64,000 nucleotides of DNA from Corallococcus sp. AS-1-6 (GCF_020037015.1 NZ_JAIQDE010000003.1:248001-312000); one strand, 5' to 3'. Counted from the first letter of the stretch, positions 1 through 9,288 are shown. The notes: a model not told the origin generated them from the sequence alone. A program made the numbers and translations.

Positions 1-377
1 AGCCGCGCGTGCGCGGCCGCGTCCGGCTTCAATCCCTTGAGCCGCGCCACGGTGGCCAGGAACGCGGGCGACTTCCACGTGCCGGGCAGGTGCAGCCGCT
101 CCGGCAGGTAGCCGATGCGCGCGCGGATGGCGGGGTCCTCCGGCGACCCGCCCAGCACCCGCACCGTGCCCGCGGTGGGCCGCACGATGCCGAGCACGCT
201 CTTGATGAAGGTCGTCTTGCCCGCGCCGTTGGGGCCAATCAGCCCGAACGCGCTGCCCGCCGGGACGTGGAGGTCCATGCCCCGGAGGGCTTCATGGCCG
301 CCGCGTCCGAACGCTCGGCGATACGTTTTTCGCAGGCCCTGCACTTCGAGCGCGGGAGGTGGAGTCGTCACGGTCAT
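1..377 (-). CDS. ABC transporter ATP-binding protein (partial, C-terminus off the left edge)
   Basis: The first 125 residues of an ABC-type ATPase are present. Walker A (GPNGAGKT) is at residues 48-55, preceded by the usual N-terminal beta region (LEVQGLRKTY, aromatic A-loop Tyr19) and followed by the GYLPE segment that leads to the Q-loop region. The LSGGQ signature and Walker B lie beyond the window. The order of elements and the GxxRPTxGxVxVLG spacing resemble CcmA/NatA-type exporters, which couple ATP hydrolysis to transport through a separate membrane subunit. The substrate cannot be told. The start is the ATG that gives MTVTTPPP just before the conserved region. The upstream neighbour is divergent, so the gene heads an operon running out of the window. 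Confidence 0.88.
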   Translation of the reverse strand, partial: MTVTTPPPALEVQGLRKTYRRAFGRGGHEALRGMDLHVPAGSAFGLIGPNGAGKTTFIKSVLGIVRPTAGTVRVLGGSPEDPAIRARIGYLPERLHLPGTWKSPAFLATVARLKGLKPDAAAHAR

Positions 378-446
378 GACTGTAGACGACCCGCTGGGCG
401 GATGATTGCACCCGCATGGAATCGAGCTGCCCCCGGGGGAGGGACG

Positions 447-465
447 GCCCGCCGTGCATGCGGGC
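447..465. other. Short inverted repeat in the gap between the ABC ATPase and the first plus-strand gene
   Basis: GCCCGC and GCGGGC flank a 7-base loop. It is the only structure noticed in the roughly 295-base non-coding gap, which otherwise shows no gene or convincing promoter. It may be a transcript hairpin or simply chance in GC-rich DNA. Confidence 0.3.
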
Positions 466-672
466 TTCCCTCCGCGTTCCCCTGTTCGCGCCGCTGGGAA
501 ACGCCTTGCGCACCCGGAGCGCGCGTGGCGCGACGCGACACCTCGTCTTTCCCGGGCGTTGCACTCCTGGGGGTTCCAACGGTGTCCCTGGTCCAGGCCC
601 TGCAATGCCTGTCAGCGACCCGCGGGACCTGAACGCCAACGCTCGCGGACACACCACACAGGAGACATGGGC

Positions 673-882
673 ATGACGTGGGCAAACGGGACCGAGCAGC
701 AGCTTCAGGACGCGCGCCGTGAGCTGGAGGCCGCCGAGCGGGAGCTGACCACCGGGACCGAGGCGGCGCGGGTGCGCTACGCCCGGGCGTTGTACGAGGC
801 GGATCTGGCCGGGCGGCGGGCCGACCGCATGGCTCGCGATTCGCGCCGCCATCAGTTGACCTGGCGCCCCGTCGCCGGCTGA
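673..882 (+). CDS. Small predicted coiled-coil protein, function unknown
   Basis: A 69-residue charged protein, mostly one predicted helix rich in Glu, Arg and Ala with heptad-like spacing (QLQDARRELEAAERELT), ending in a basic tail. There is no signal peptide, Cys or known motif. AGGAG lies 8 bases before this ATG and only 2 bases before an in-frame ATG two codons upstream, so the downstream start is preferred. It stands alone between a divergent ABC gene and hemB. I do not recognise a family. The strong ribosome-binding site and helical composition argue that it is expressed, but a chance frame is not excluded. Confidence 0.55.
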   Translation: MTWANGTEQQLQDARRELEAAERELTTGTEAARVRYARALYEADLAGRRADRMARDSRRHQLTWRPVAG

Positions 883-945
883 GCAGGCGGATTCAGGGCT
901 CGGAAGGGGTGAAGCGCGGGGCCCGGCGGTTTATACCGGCGACCC

Positions 946-1914
<969 letters not shown>

Positions 1915-1988
1915 GCGACACCCGGGCGCGCGGCATCGGCGGAAGGCTTGATCGCTTCCGCCGCTTGCGCCCAAATGCCCCCACCACG

Positions 1989-2522
1989 ATGCCCACCCAG
2001 AAGAAGCGGCCCGGACGCAGAACCGAGAAGCCTCCGCCCAGACGTGGCGCCGCGCCGTCCAAGGCGCCGCGCTCCCGGTCGGGCCAGCGCCCTGGGAAGG
2101 GCCGCGCTCCCGTCGTCCGTGAGCCCGGGCCGTTGCAGTACAAAGTGGTGGAGCTGTCCACGGTGGACGAGGGCGCGCTGGAGCGCACCCTGAACGAGTG
2201 GACGGGCAAGGGCTGGAACCTGGACGGCGTGCAGTTCGCGATGCGCGAGTCCTCCAAGCGCCCGGCCATGGCCTTCGTCTTCTTCACCCGCGAGGGCGAG
2301 GCCGCGCGGCACGACGAGGACGACGCGCGGCAGAAGCTGCTGCGCATGTCCGAGACGGGCAGCCCCACGGCGCGGCTGGCGGCGGAAGCGGCCGGGGAGC
2401 ACGCGCAGTCGGTGGTGCCGTTCGTCCACCCGCTGTCCGCGCACGAGCGGCTGGCGAAGCTGGCGGGGCTGGACGAGCCGGAGCCCACCGAAGAGGGGCT
2501 CACGCTGGAGCCCGAGGAGTGA
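1989..2522 (+). CDS. DUF4177-like protein with a basic N-terminal tail
   Basis: About 177 residues. The first 45 are Arg/Lys/Pro-rich and probably disordered. Residues of about 45-100 (YKVVELSTVDEGALERTLNE, then GKGWNLDGVQF) resemble the small DUF4177 fold, in which a strand-helix-strand unit ends in a GW motif. The C-terminal third is Ala/Glu-rich and unassigned. A TTG eight codons upstream is an alternative start; the ATG was chosen because the residues before it look like untranslated sequence. The stop overlaps the GTG of the RDD protein, suggesting coupled translation. Function unknown. Confidence 0.72.
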   Translation: MPTQKKRPGRRTEKPPPRRGAAPSKAPRSRSGQRPGKGRAPVVREPGPLQYKVVELSTVDEGALERTLNEWTGKGWNLDGVQFAMRESSKRPAMAFVFFTREGEAARHDEDDARQKLLRMSETGSPTARLAAEAAGEHAQSVVPFVHPLSAHERLAKLAGLDEPEPTEEGLTLEPEE

Positions 2523-3163
2523 GCACCGCCCCCGAGCGCAGTCTCATGGCGGAGGGCCGCGGCGCGGGCCGCGTGCTGCGGCTGGTGCAGGAGGACGCGG
2601 AGCCGGACTCACCGTACCCGAAGGCGTCGCTGCTCCTGCGGCTGGGCGCGCGCATCATCGACTGCGCGGTGGCCTGGGGCCTGTACGTGGTGTGCGGCGC
2701 CGCGGGCGCGGTGGTGGCGCTGCTGTTCCTGCTGCTCGCGGACGGGATGCTCCAGGGGCAGAGCGTGGGCAAGCGCATCTGCGGCGTGAAGGTGATGCAC
2801 CTGCCCACGCGCTCGGCCGCGCGGCACCGTGACAGCACGCTTCGCAACGCGCCGCTCGCGCTGGTGGTGCTGCTGGGGATGATGCCCGCGCCGCACGGCG
2901 TGGTGGCCGCCCTGGCGGGCTTCGTGGTGATTGGCGGCGTGGAGGCGTGGCGCGTGCTGCGCGACCCGCTGGGCCTGCGGCTGGGGGACACCTGGGCGCA
3001 GACGCAGGTGGTGGACGGGAAGGTTGTCGCGGGCGCGACGGTTGCAGCCCGCACGCCGGTGGGCGCGACGCGCGCTCCCGGACGGTTGATGTCCGCGGCC
3101 AAGGTGCGCCGCGGCAAGGCATTCAGGAAAGGGAGACGGGGTAAGCCATGCGCATCGCGCTGA
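2519..3163 (+). CDS. RDD-family membrane protein
   Basis: About 214 residues. After a 35-residue soluble start come hydrophobic segments at about 40-75 and 115-145. The RDD signature appears as RLGARIIDCAVAW, and the family's second hallmark as DGMLQGQSVGKRICGVKV. RDD proteins are small inner-membrane proteins of mostly unknown function; some behave as cation/proton exchangers. The basic C-terminal tail overlaps the next gene by 16 bases. The GTG start overlaps the preceding stop, and an ATG nine codons later is possible. Overlaps on both sides place it in one operon with the DUF4177-like protein and the ATP-grasp ligase. Confidence 0.8.
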   Translation: MSTAPERSLMAEGRGAGRVLRLVQEDAEPDSPYPKASLLLRLGARIIDCAVAWGLYVVCGAAGAVVALLFLLLADGMLQGQSVGKRICGVKVMHLPTRSAARHRDSTLRNAPLALVVLLGMMPAPHGVVAALAGFVVIGGVEAWRVLRDPLGLRLGDTWAQTQVVDGKVVAGATVAARTPVGATRAPGRLMSAAKVRRGKAFRKGRRGKPCASR

Positions 3164-5331
3164 CCTACAACCTGCGGCTTTCGGACTCGGAAGAAGAGGC
3201 GGAGTTCGACACGCAGGAGACGGTGAACACGCTGGCGGGGGCCATCGAGCGGCTGGGCCACCGGCTGGAGCGCTTCGAGGTGAGCGGCCCCGCGTCGCGC
3301 ACCGTGGCCCGCCTGGAGGCGTACAGCCCGGACCTCATCTTCAACACGGCGGAGGGCCGCCGCGGCCGCTTCCGTGAGGCCTTCTACCCGGCGCTCTTCG
3401 ACGAGCTGGGCTTCGCGTACACGGGCTCGGACGCGTACGCGCTGGCGCTCACGCTGGACAAGCAGCTCACCAAGCTCATCCTCTCCAAGCACGGCATCCG
3501 CACGCCCGGCTGGCAGTACGTGGAGAAGCTCAGCGAGCTGCAGCCGGAGAACCTGCGCTTCCCCGTCATCGTGAAGCCCAACTTCGAGGGCTCCTCCAAG
3601 GGCATCACCCAGGACTCCGTCGCGGAGACGCTGGAGCAGGTGCGGGAGAAGGTGGCGAAGGCGCTGGAGAAGTACCCGGCGGGCGTGCTGGTGGAGGAGT
3701 ACATCAGCGGGCGCGACCTCACGGTGCCGTTCCTGGCCGCGGTGGACAACGACTACGACGGCGTGCTCGCGCCGGTGGAGTACGTCATCGACCCGGAGGC
3801 GTCCCAGGGCCGCAAGTACGCCATCTACGACTACGAGCTGAAGACGCGCCGGGAGAAGTCCGTGTCCGTGCGCGCCCCCGCGAACATCCCGGCGAAGATG
3901 TCCGAGGACGTCCGCAAGATGGCGCAGAAGATCCTCCAGGTGCTGGACTGCCGCGACCTGGGCCGGCTGGACTTCCGCGTGTCCGACGCGGGCGTGCCGT
4001 ACTTCCTGGAGATCAACGCGCTGCCCAGCCTGGAGCCGGGCGCGGGCATCTACGCCGCGGCGGAGCTGGAGGGGCTGCACCTGGACGGGGTCATCAACTC
4101 CATCATCCAGAGCGCGGGCAAGCGCCACAAGATCCGCGACTCCAAGAGCCGCCAGGGCAGGCCCGCGCGCAAGTCCGGTCCCTTGCGCGTGGGCTTCAGC
4201 TTCAACGTGAAGCGCGTGAAGCCCAGCGCCACGGCGGAGACGGTGCAGGAGGACAGCGAGGCCGAGTACGACTCGCCCAACACGCTCCAGGCCATCCGCG
4301 AGGCCATCGCGTCCTGGGGCCACGAGGTCATCGACCTGGAGGCCACGGCGGAGCTGCCCACGGTGCTCTCCAGCACGCCGTTGGACATCGTCTTCAACAT
4401 CGCGGAGGGCTTCAAGGGCCGCAACCGTGAGAGCCAGGTGCCGGCGATGCTGGAGCTCCTGGACATCCCGTACACGGGCTCCGACCCCGCGACGCTGTCG
4501 CTCGCGCTGGACAAGGCGCTGGCGAAGAAGATCGTCCGCCAGGCGGGCATCCTCACGCCCAACTTCCAGTTGATGGTCACGGGCAAGGAGCGCCTCAACA
4601 AGGAGTTCACCACCTTCCCGCTCATCGTGAAGCCGGTGGCGGAGGGCAGCTCCAAGGGCGTCGTCACCAAAAGCGTGTGCAACTCGGAGGCGGAGCTGCG
4701 CGACGTGGTCCGGGAGATCGCCGGCAAGTACCAGCAGCCCGCGCTGATCGAAGAGTACATCGGCGGCCGTGAGTTCACGGTGGGCCTCCTGGGCGAGCGG
4801 CGTCCGCGCGTGCTGCCGCCCATGGAGATCGTCTTCCTGGACAAGGCGGAGAAGAACCCCGTCTACAGCTTCCAGCACAAGCTCGATTGGACGGACCGCA
4901 TCCGCTACGACGCGCCCGCGAAGATCGAACCCGCGCTGCTGGAGAAGCTGCGCACGGCGGCGCGCAACTCGTTCATGGCGCTGGGGTGCCGCGACGTGGC
5001 GCGCATCGACTTCCGCATGGACGACAAGGGGCGCATCTACTTCATCGAGTGCAACCCGCTGCCCGGCCTCACGCCCGGCTGGAGCGACCTGGTGCTCATC
5101 GCGGCGGGTGCCGGCATGGACTACCGGACGCTGATTGGCGAGATCATGGCGCCCGCCATCCGCCGCTACAAGGAACGCGAGGCGCGCCGGGCCCAGACGG
5201 AGAACCCGGCCGGCGCCCACGCGCCGCCGCTCAACAAGGTCGTGCAGCGGATCGAAGAGCAGACCGCGCAGGCCAACGCCGCGGCCCCCGCGGAGACCCC
5301 GCCCGCGCCGCGTCCGGAGCTCAAGTCCTGA
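3148..5331 (+). CDS. Tandem ATP-grasp protein, D-Ala-D-Ala ligase-like (two fused copies)
   Basis: The 727 residues contain two full D-alanine-D-alanine-ligase-like units at about 1-325 and 345-685, joined by a Lys/Arg-rich linker and followed by a Pro/Ala tail. Equivalent motifs occur in each half: NTAEG..GR..E then YTGSD, and NIAEG..GRNRES then YTGSD. Each half also has an ATP-grasp lysine segment (VIVKPNFEGSSKG and LIVKPVAEGSSKG) and a metal-ligand segment (FLEINALPSL and FIECNPLPGL). Both copies therefore look catalytically intact. Known relatives join amino acids or peptides through acyl phosphates, but the substrate is not evident. No mur or ddl genes lie nearby. The ATG overlaps the RDD gene, and a strong hairpin follows the stop. 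Confidence 0.85.
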   Translation: MRIALTYNLRLSDSEEEAEFDTQETVNTLAGAIERLGHRLERFEVSGPASRTVARLEAYSPDLIFNTAEGRRGRFREAFYPALFDELGFAYTGSDAYALALTLDKQLTKLILSKHGIRTPGWQYVEKLSELQPENLRFPVIVKPNFEGSSKGITQDSVAETLEQVREKVAKALEKYPAGVLVEEYISGRDLTVPFLAAVDNDYDGVLAPVEYVIDPEASQGRKYAIYDYELKTRREKSVSVRAPANIPAKMSEDVRKMAQKILQVLDCRDLGRLDFRVSDAGVPYFLEINALPSLEPGAGIYAAAELEGLHLDGVINSIIQSAGKRHKIRDSKSRQGRPARKSGPLRVGFSFNVKRVKPSATAETVQEDSEAEYDSPNTLQAIREAIASWGHEVIDLEATAELPTVLSSTPLDIVFNIAEGFKGRNRESQVPAMLELLDIPYTGSDPATLSLALDKALAKKIVRQAGILTPNFQLMVTGKERLNKEFTTFPLIVKPVAEGSSKGVVTKSVCNSEAELRDVVREIAGKYQQPALIEEYIGGREFTVGLLGERRPRVLPPMEIVFLDKAEKNPVYSFQHKLDWTDRIRYDAPAKIEPALLEKLRTAARNSFMALGCRDVARIDFRMDDKGRIYFIECNPLPGLTPGWSDLVLIAAGAGMDYRTLIGEIMAPAIRRYKEREARRAQTENPAGAHAPPLNKVVQRIEEQTAQANAAAPAETPPAPRPELKS

Positions 5332-5357
5332 GCGTCCGCTGAAGCGCGGGCAGGGGA

Positions 5358-5390
5358 GGGGACGGTGCGCACGGCGCGCCGTCCCCTTTC
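5358..5390 (+). terminator. Intrinsic terminator after the tandem ATP-grasp gene
   Basis: A 13-pair stem (GGGGACGG extended by TGCGC on one side) closes on a 3-base loop and is followed by TTTCTT. It lies 27 bases past the stop, between convergent genes. The T-rich side faces the plus-strand operon. Confidence 0.8.
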
Positions 5391-5391
5391 T

Positions 5392-6822
5392 TCACGTCGC
5401 GGGCGCGAAGCCGCCGTGGAACGTGGGCGGCAGGGCGTGGTTGAAGTGGCAGCGCGCCACGGGCCCGTCCTCCAGGTGGCGCGCGTCCAGCACGGCGACG
5501 TGGGACGTGTCCGTCTTCGCGTCGAACACCTGCGTGAGCACCCAGCCGTCGTCCTCGGCGCTCCCGCCGGGGCGGGGGACGAAGACGGGCTCGGAGGGGT
5601 AGGTGTCCTCGCCCAGGGAGGCCGTGGTCATGCGGCCGGTGGCCATGTCCATGCGCGCCACGCCGTCGAAGAGGCCGCGCCGGGCTTCATCGCTCCGGTG
5701 CACGCCCAGGTAGAGCGTCTGGTGCGCGCGGCCCACGACGCCGGGGGCCACGCGGGGGAACTCGCAGCTAAGGTCCGCGCGCTGTTCGGTGCGGAAGGTG
5801 CGCGCCTTCAGGTCCACCACCGCCCGGTGCAGCATGCCCTTCGCGTCCAGGGACGTGGGGCCGCGCACCAGCTCGCCCAGCCACTGGTTCGTCGTGAAGT
5901 CGGGGTAGCGCACGTAGTCCACCACCAGCGTGTCGCCCTGCTCGTACGCGTTGCCGAAGTGCCACAGGTAGAAGGCGTCCGTGGTGATGCGAATCGGGTG
6001 CGCCACGTCGTCGATGGGCACCACCAGCACGTCCGCGCCCGCCTCCGGCCGCCACCGCAGGTTCTCCGAGTAGGAGCCCACCCGCAGCAGCGCGCGGAAG
6101 AGGTTCAAGCGCAGCGGTGAGAGGAAGAAGACGAGGTAGCGGTCCGTGGCGATGAAGTCGTGCACCATGGTCGCGCCCGGCAGCTTCACCGTGCCCAGCC
6201 GCCGCGCCGGGCCGCCGTCCGGCAGCGCGTAGAGGTCCGCCAGCGTCTCCCGGCCGTAGCGGATGCCGAAGTTGTAGGACGCCTTGCGCGACGGCACGCG
6301 GTGCGGGTGCGCGGAGAACGTCTCCACCACCGTGCCGTCGAAGTCCGTCTCGCCCAGCGTGGACAGGTCCTCCGGGGACACCTCCACCGGCACGCTGCCC
6401 TCGAAGAGGGCGTACAGCTTGCCGTTCCACGCCATCACGGACGTGTTCGCGGAGTTCTTGCGCACGTCGCGCAGCTTGTGCAGCAGCGGCGTGGGCGTGC
6501 CGTACGCGCCGTAGCGCTGCGAGGACGCCTGGCGCTCCGCCACCATGGTGGGCGTGTCCAGCAGCCGCGACGCCCCCGTCACCCCGTCCGCCCCGAAGCG
6601 CACGCCCAGCATCCCGCCGTCCCCGTCGAACCAGTGCTGGTACGGCCGGCCGTGCACGTCGAACGTCCACGGCCCCACCCGGTACAGCGAGCCCCGCAGC
6701 CCCTCCGGCACCTGGCCCTCCACCCGCAGCGGCTCGAAGCCGTGCTGGCGGGGAAGCGTGCGGAACGCCCGCAGCCAGCCCGGCGCGGAGGAGGACATCG
6801 TCTGCTTCGTCGCGGTCGTCAT
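5392..6822 (-). CDS. Carotenoid (apocarotenoid) cleavage oxygenase
   Basis: The 476-residue size is right for the RPE65/carotenoid-cleavage dioxygenase family, nonheme Fe(II) enzymes that split a polyene double bond with O2. The four iron-ligand His regions are visible in order: SAHPHR, MVHDFIATDRYLVFF, YLWHFGNAYEQGD and, near the C-terminus, PPTFHGGF. The N-terminal GSLYRVGPWTFDV segment is also typical. Which polyene is cut and where cannot be told. The start is the ATG giving MTTATKQT, preceded by a GGGAG-type site. It diverges from a TetR-family gene across a 120-base AT-richer gap with nested dyads, suggesting repression released by the substrate or product. Confidence 0.93.
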   Translation of the reverse strand: MTTATKQTMSSSAPGWLRAFRTLPRQHGFEPLRVEGQVPEGLRGSLYRVGPWTFDVHGRPYQHWFDGDGGMLGVRFGADGVTGASRLLDTPTMVAERQASSQRYGAYGTPTPLLHKLRDVRKNSANTSVMAWNGKLYALFEGSVPVEVSPEDLSTLGETDFDGTVVETFSAHPHRVPSRKASYNFGIRYGRETLADLYALPDGGPARRLGTVKLPGATMVHDFIATDRYLVFFLSPLRLNLFRALLRVGSYSENLRWRPEAGADVLVVPIDDVAHPIRITTDAFYLWHFGNAYEQGDTLVVDYVRYPDFTTNQWLGELVRGPTSLDAKGMLHRAVVDLKARTFRTEQRADLSCEFPRVAPGVVGRAHQTLYLGVHRSDEARRGLFDGVARMDMATGRMTTASLGEDTYPSEPVFVPRPGGSAEDDGWVLTQVFDAKTDTSHVAVLDARHLEDGPVARCHFNHALPPTFHGGFAPAT

Positions 6823-6884
6823 GACGGCTCCCTTTCCAGTGCAACGTGAGGGCGCGGATGGCCCCGCGCCAACCCCAGAATGTA

Positions 6885-6915
6885 GACACTGTAAACATTG
6901 CATGTTTTCGGTGTC
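6885..6915. promoter_or_regulatory. 31-bp imperfect dyad between carotenoid oxygenase and TetR genes
   Basis: The dyad is centred on base 6900. Outer arms GACAC/GTGTC and inner arms AAACAT/ATGTTT give 12 complementary pairs out of 15. It is AT-rich against its surroundings and sits in the divergent promoter region, so it is a good candidate operator for the adjacent TetR-family repressor. Confidence 0.65.
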
Positions 6916-6930
6916 AACATGGATGTTGAC
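6913..6930. promoter_or_regulatory. Perfect 8-2-8 palindrome overlapping the previous dyad
   Basis: GTCAACAT and ATGTTGAC are separated by GG. It shares three bases with the right end of the 31-bp dyad and covers a possible ATG of the regulator gene. It may be a second operator, consistent with autoregulation, and it favours a downstream start for the TetR protein. Confidence 0.6.
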
Positions 6931-6942
6931 GCTGGCAACTTC

Positions 6943-7659
6943 ATGCGGCGGGTGCTCAAGTCGCGCGGGCGGCACCAGGCGCGCGAGGAGGCACGGACGT
7001 TGGCGACGCGGGGCAAGCGGAAGCAGGCGGCGGAGGCACCGGAGGACAAGGGCCGCTACCACCACGGGGACCTGCGCCAGGCGCTGGTGGACGCGGCGGT
7101 GGCGCTCATCGCCGAGGAGGGCTTCGGCGCGCTGTCCCTGCGGGAGGTGGCCCGGCGGGCGGGGGTCACCCACGCGGCGCCGTACCGGCACTTCGCGGAC
7201 AAGGAGGCGCTGCTGGAGGCGGTGGCGCACGAGGGCTTCCGCGCCATGGCGCGCGAGATGCGCGAGCGCATGGCCCCGCACACCGGCCCCCTGGAGCGGC
7301 TGTACGCGGCGGGCGAGGCCTACGTGCTGTTCGCCGTGCGCCACCCGCCGCACTTCCGGGTGATGTTCGGCCCGCACTTCACCCGGCCCATGTCACCGCC
7401 CCCGGAGCCGGAGGGAGAGCAGGGCGCCTTCACGCTCCTGGTGAGCAGCATCGAGGCGGGACAGGCGGCGGGCCTGCTGCGCCCCGGCGAGTCGCGGCCC
7501 CTCACGCTCACCGCGTGGTCGCTCGTGCACGGGCTCGCCTCGCTGTTCGTGGACCGGCAGCTCGGTGAGTCCCCGCAGGGCGCGGAGGCCGCGGAGGCGC
7601 TCGCCCGCGTGCAGACGCGGCTGCTCGTGGAGGGGCTGAGGCCTCCCGCACGCGGCTGA
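6943..7659 (+). CDS. TetR/AcrR-family transcriptional regulator
   Basis: About 238 residues. After a basic N-terminal extension, the conserved TetR helix-turn-helix runs from GRYHHGDLRQALVDAA to LREVARRAGVTHAAPYRHFADKEALL. The effector domain follows with an FRVMFGPHF segment characteristic of the TetR_C_33/WHG type. It probably represses itself and the divergent carotenoid oxygenase. Three starts are possible: a TTG 15 codons upstream, an ATG 8 codons upstream inside the palindrome, and this ATG. I chose the one that leaves the palindrome outside the coding region, but none has a clear Shine-Dalgarno sequence. Confidence 0.88.
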   Translation: MRRVLKSRGRHQAREEARTLATRGKRKQAAEAPEDKGRYHHGDLRQALVDAAVALIAEEGFGALSLREVARRAGVTHAAPYRHFADKEALLEAVAHEGFRAMAREMRERMAPHTGPLERLYAAGEAYVLFAVRHPPHFRVMFGPHFTRPMSPPPEPEGEQGAFTLLVSSIEAGQAAGLLRPGESRPLTLTAWSLVHGLASLFVDRQLGESPQGAEAAEALARVQTRLLVEGLRPPARG

Positions 7660-7723
7660 ACGTTCGCGCCGGTCGGTAGGGAAGCAGGGTTGACCGTCGG
7701 AGATTGTCGGGTACGGTCGGCGC

Positions 7724-9106
7724 ATGGTGCGGATACCGGAAGAGAATGGGCCGAGGGTCCGGGCGCGGGAGCTGGGGCTGCCGCTGGGGCGCTTCAAGCC
7801 GGGCAAGTACAACGCCATCACCGACGTCGAAGGCGTGCTGGTGGGCCACACCACGCTCATCGAGGGCTCGGGGCCGCTGCGGCCCGGCTACGGCCCGGTG
7901 CGCACGGGCGTCACGGCCATCCTGCCCAACCTGGGCAACATCTTCATGGAACGCATGAGCGGGGGCGGCTTCGTGCTCAACGGCGCGGGCGAGGTCTCCG
8001 GCATGACGCAGCTCATGGAGTGGGGCCTCATCGAGACGCCCATCCTCCTCACCAACACCATGGCCGTGGGCGCCGTGTCCGACGGCGTGGCCAACTACCT
8101 CGTCCAGCGCTACCCGGGCATCGGCGACGAGCACGACGTCATCATCCCCGTGGTGGGCGAGTGCGACGACTCGTGGCTCAACGACATCTCCGGCCGCCAC
8201 GTGCGCCAGGAGCACGTCGTCGCCGCCATCAACAACGCGAAGTCAGGCCCGGTGCAGGAGGGCAACGTCGGCGGCGGCACCGGCATGGTGACGTGCGACT
8301 TCAAGGGCGGCATCGGCACGTCCTCGCGCAAGCTGCCGGAGGTGCTGGGCGGCTACACGCTGGGCGTGCTCGTCATGTCCAACTTCGGGAAGATGCACAA
8401 CCTGCGCGTGGGCGGCCTGCCGGTGGGCGAGGTGCTGGTGGAGAAGTTCAAGAACACCCCCCACCGCGGCAAGTCCTACGGCTCCATCATCGCGGTGGTC
8501 GCCACGGACGCGCCGCTGCTCAGCCATCAGATCAACCGCCTCTGCAAGCGCGTGGGCCTGGGCATCGGCCGCGTGGGCAGCTACGCGGCGCACGGCTCGG
8601 GTGAAATCGTCGTGGGCTTCTCCACCGCGAACATCATCCCCAGGCGCACCCAGAAGATGGTCTACAAGATGAAGATCCTCCTGGATCAGCGCCTGGACCC
8701 CCTCTACGAGGCCGTGATGGAGGCCACGGAGGAGGCCATCCTCAACGCCATGTGCATGGCGGAGCCCATGACGGGGGTGAACGACAACTATTCGCCCGCG
8801 CTGCCCCTGGACGAGGTCCGCCGCTTCGTGGACGCCTGCCGCCCCATCTTCGCCTCGGTGAAGAAGCGCCCCCACCAGACGAGCGTGCCGGCCTCCAAGG
8901 AGCGCCCCAGCGACGAGGACCGGGAGGGGGACGTGACGCTGGGCAGCGCCCAGCCCACCCGGGTCCGCAGCGCGGAGGGCATTCCCTTCCCGACCCGTCC
9001 GGCCCCCAACGAGCCCCCCCCGGACGGAGGGCCCGGCCCCGCGCCGCGAGCCGACGGGGCGCCCGTCCCGGAGGACCCCGAGGGTTCCTCTTCCGGGAGC
9101 CCGTAG
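7724..9106 (+). CDS. P1/DmpA-family self-processing aminopeptidase (S58)
   Basis: 460 residues; the first 370 or so match the DmpA/L-aminopeptidase family, Ntn-like hydrolases that cut themselves into two subunits to free a catalytic Ser. Diagnostic segments are NAITDVEGVLVGHTT, VGAVSDG and GNVGGGTGM, followed by GTSSR at 198-202 where the nucleophile is expected, and NDNYSPALP near the end of the fold. A Pro/Arg-rich tail of about 80 residues is added at the C-terminus and is probably disordered. No signal peptide is apparent, so it is probably cytoplasmic. The gene stands alone between the regulator and a tiny basic protein gene. Confidence 0.9.
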   Translation: MVRIPEENGPRVRARELGLPLGRFKPGKYNAITDVEGVLVGHTTLIEGSGPLRPGYGPVRTGVTAILPNLGNIFMERMSGGGFVLNGAGEVSGMTQLMEWGLIETPILLTNTMAVGAVSDGVANYLVQRYPGIGDEHDVIIPVVGECDDSWLNDISGRHVRQEHVVAAINNAKSGPVQEGNVGGGTGMVTCDFKGGIGTSSRKLPEVLGGYTLGVLVMSNFGKMHNLRVGGLPVGEVLVEKFKNTPHRGKSYGSIIAVVATDAPLLSHQINRLCKRVGLGIGRVGSYAAHGSGEIVVGFSTANIIPRRTQKMVYKMKILLDQRLDPLYEAVMEATEEAILNAMCMAEPMTGVNDNYSPALPLDEVRRFVDACRPIFASVKKRPHQTSVPASKERPSDEDREGDVTLGSAQPTRVRSAEGIPFPTRPAPNEPPPDGGPGPAPRADGAPVPEDPEGSSSGSP

Positions 9107-9161
9107 GCTTCTGATAGGTAAGCCCCCCTTTGCTCCATTCCGGAGACCAGGAGCCACCCAC

Positions 9162-9284
9162 ATGGCCAACAGCAAGAGCAAGCACCGCCGCGTGCAGATG
9201 AAGATCCGTCAGCACTGGAAGAAGCGGATCAAGAAGCAGAAGGAAGCCGCCAAGGCCGCCGCCGCCGAAGGCAAGAAGAAGTAA
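9162..9284 (+). CDS. 40-residue highly basic protein, function unknown
   Basis: It starts MANSKSKHRRVQMKIRQHW and ends in an Ala stretch and GKKK; nearly half the residues are Lys or Arg. GGAGACCAGGAG is placed properly before the ATG. Size and charge are those of a small ribosome- or nucleic-acid-associated protein, but it matches no ribosomal protein I know (including bTHX). It is too short for ordinary ORF filters. Translation is supported by the ribosome-binding site, the clean stop and the non-random composition. Confidence 0.6.
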   Translation: MANSKSKHRRVQMKIRQHWKKRIKKQKEAAKAAAAEGKKK

Positions 9285-9288
9285 TTCT

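Noticed and set aside
2500-5220. A 906-codon open frame on the minus strand opposite the RDD and ATP-grasp genes
   Set aside because: It mirrors well-supported plus-strand genes codon for codon, has a composition dominated by Arg, His, Leu and Val, and lacks any domain. It is the usual shadow frame of very GC-rich DNA. The same applies to the large minus-strand frames opposite hemB, the NtrC-type gene, the ArsA-like gene and prkA.
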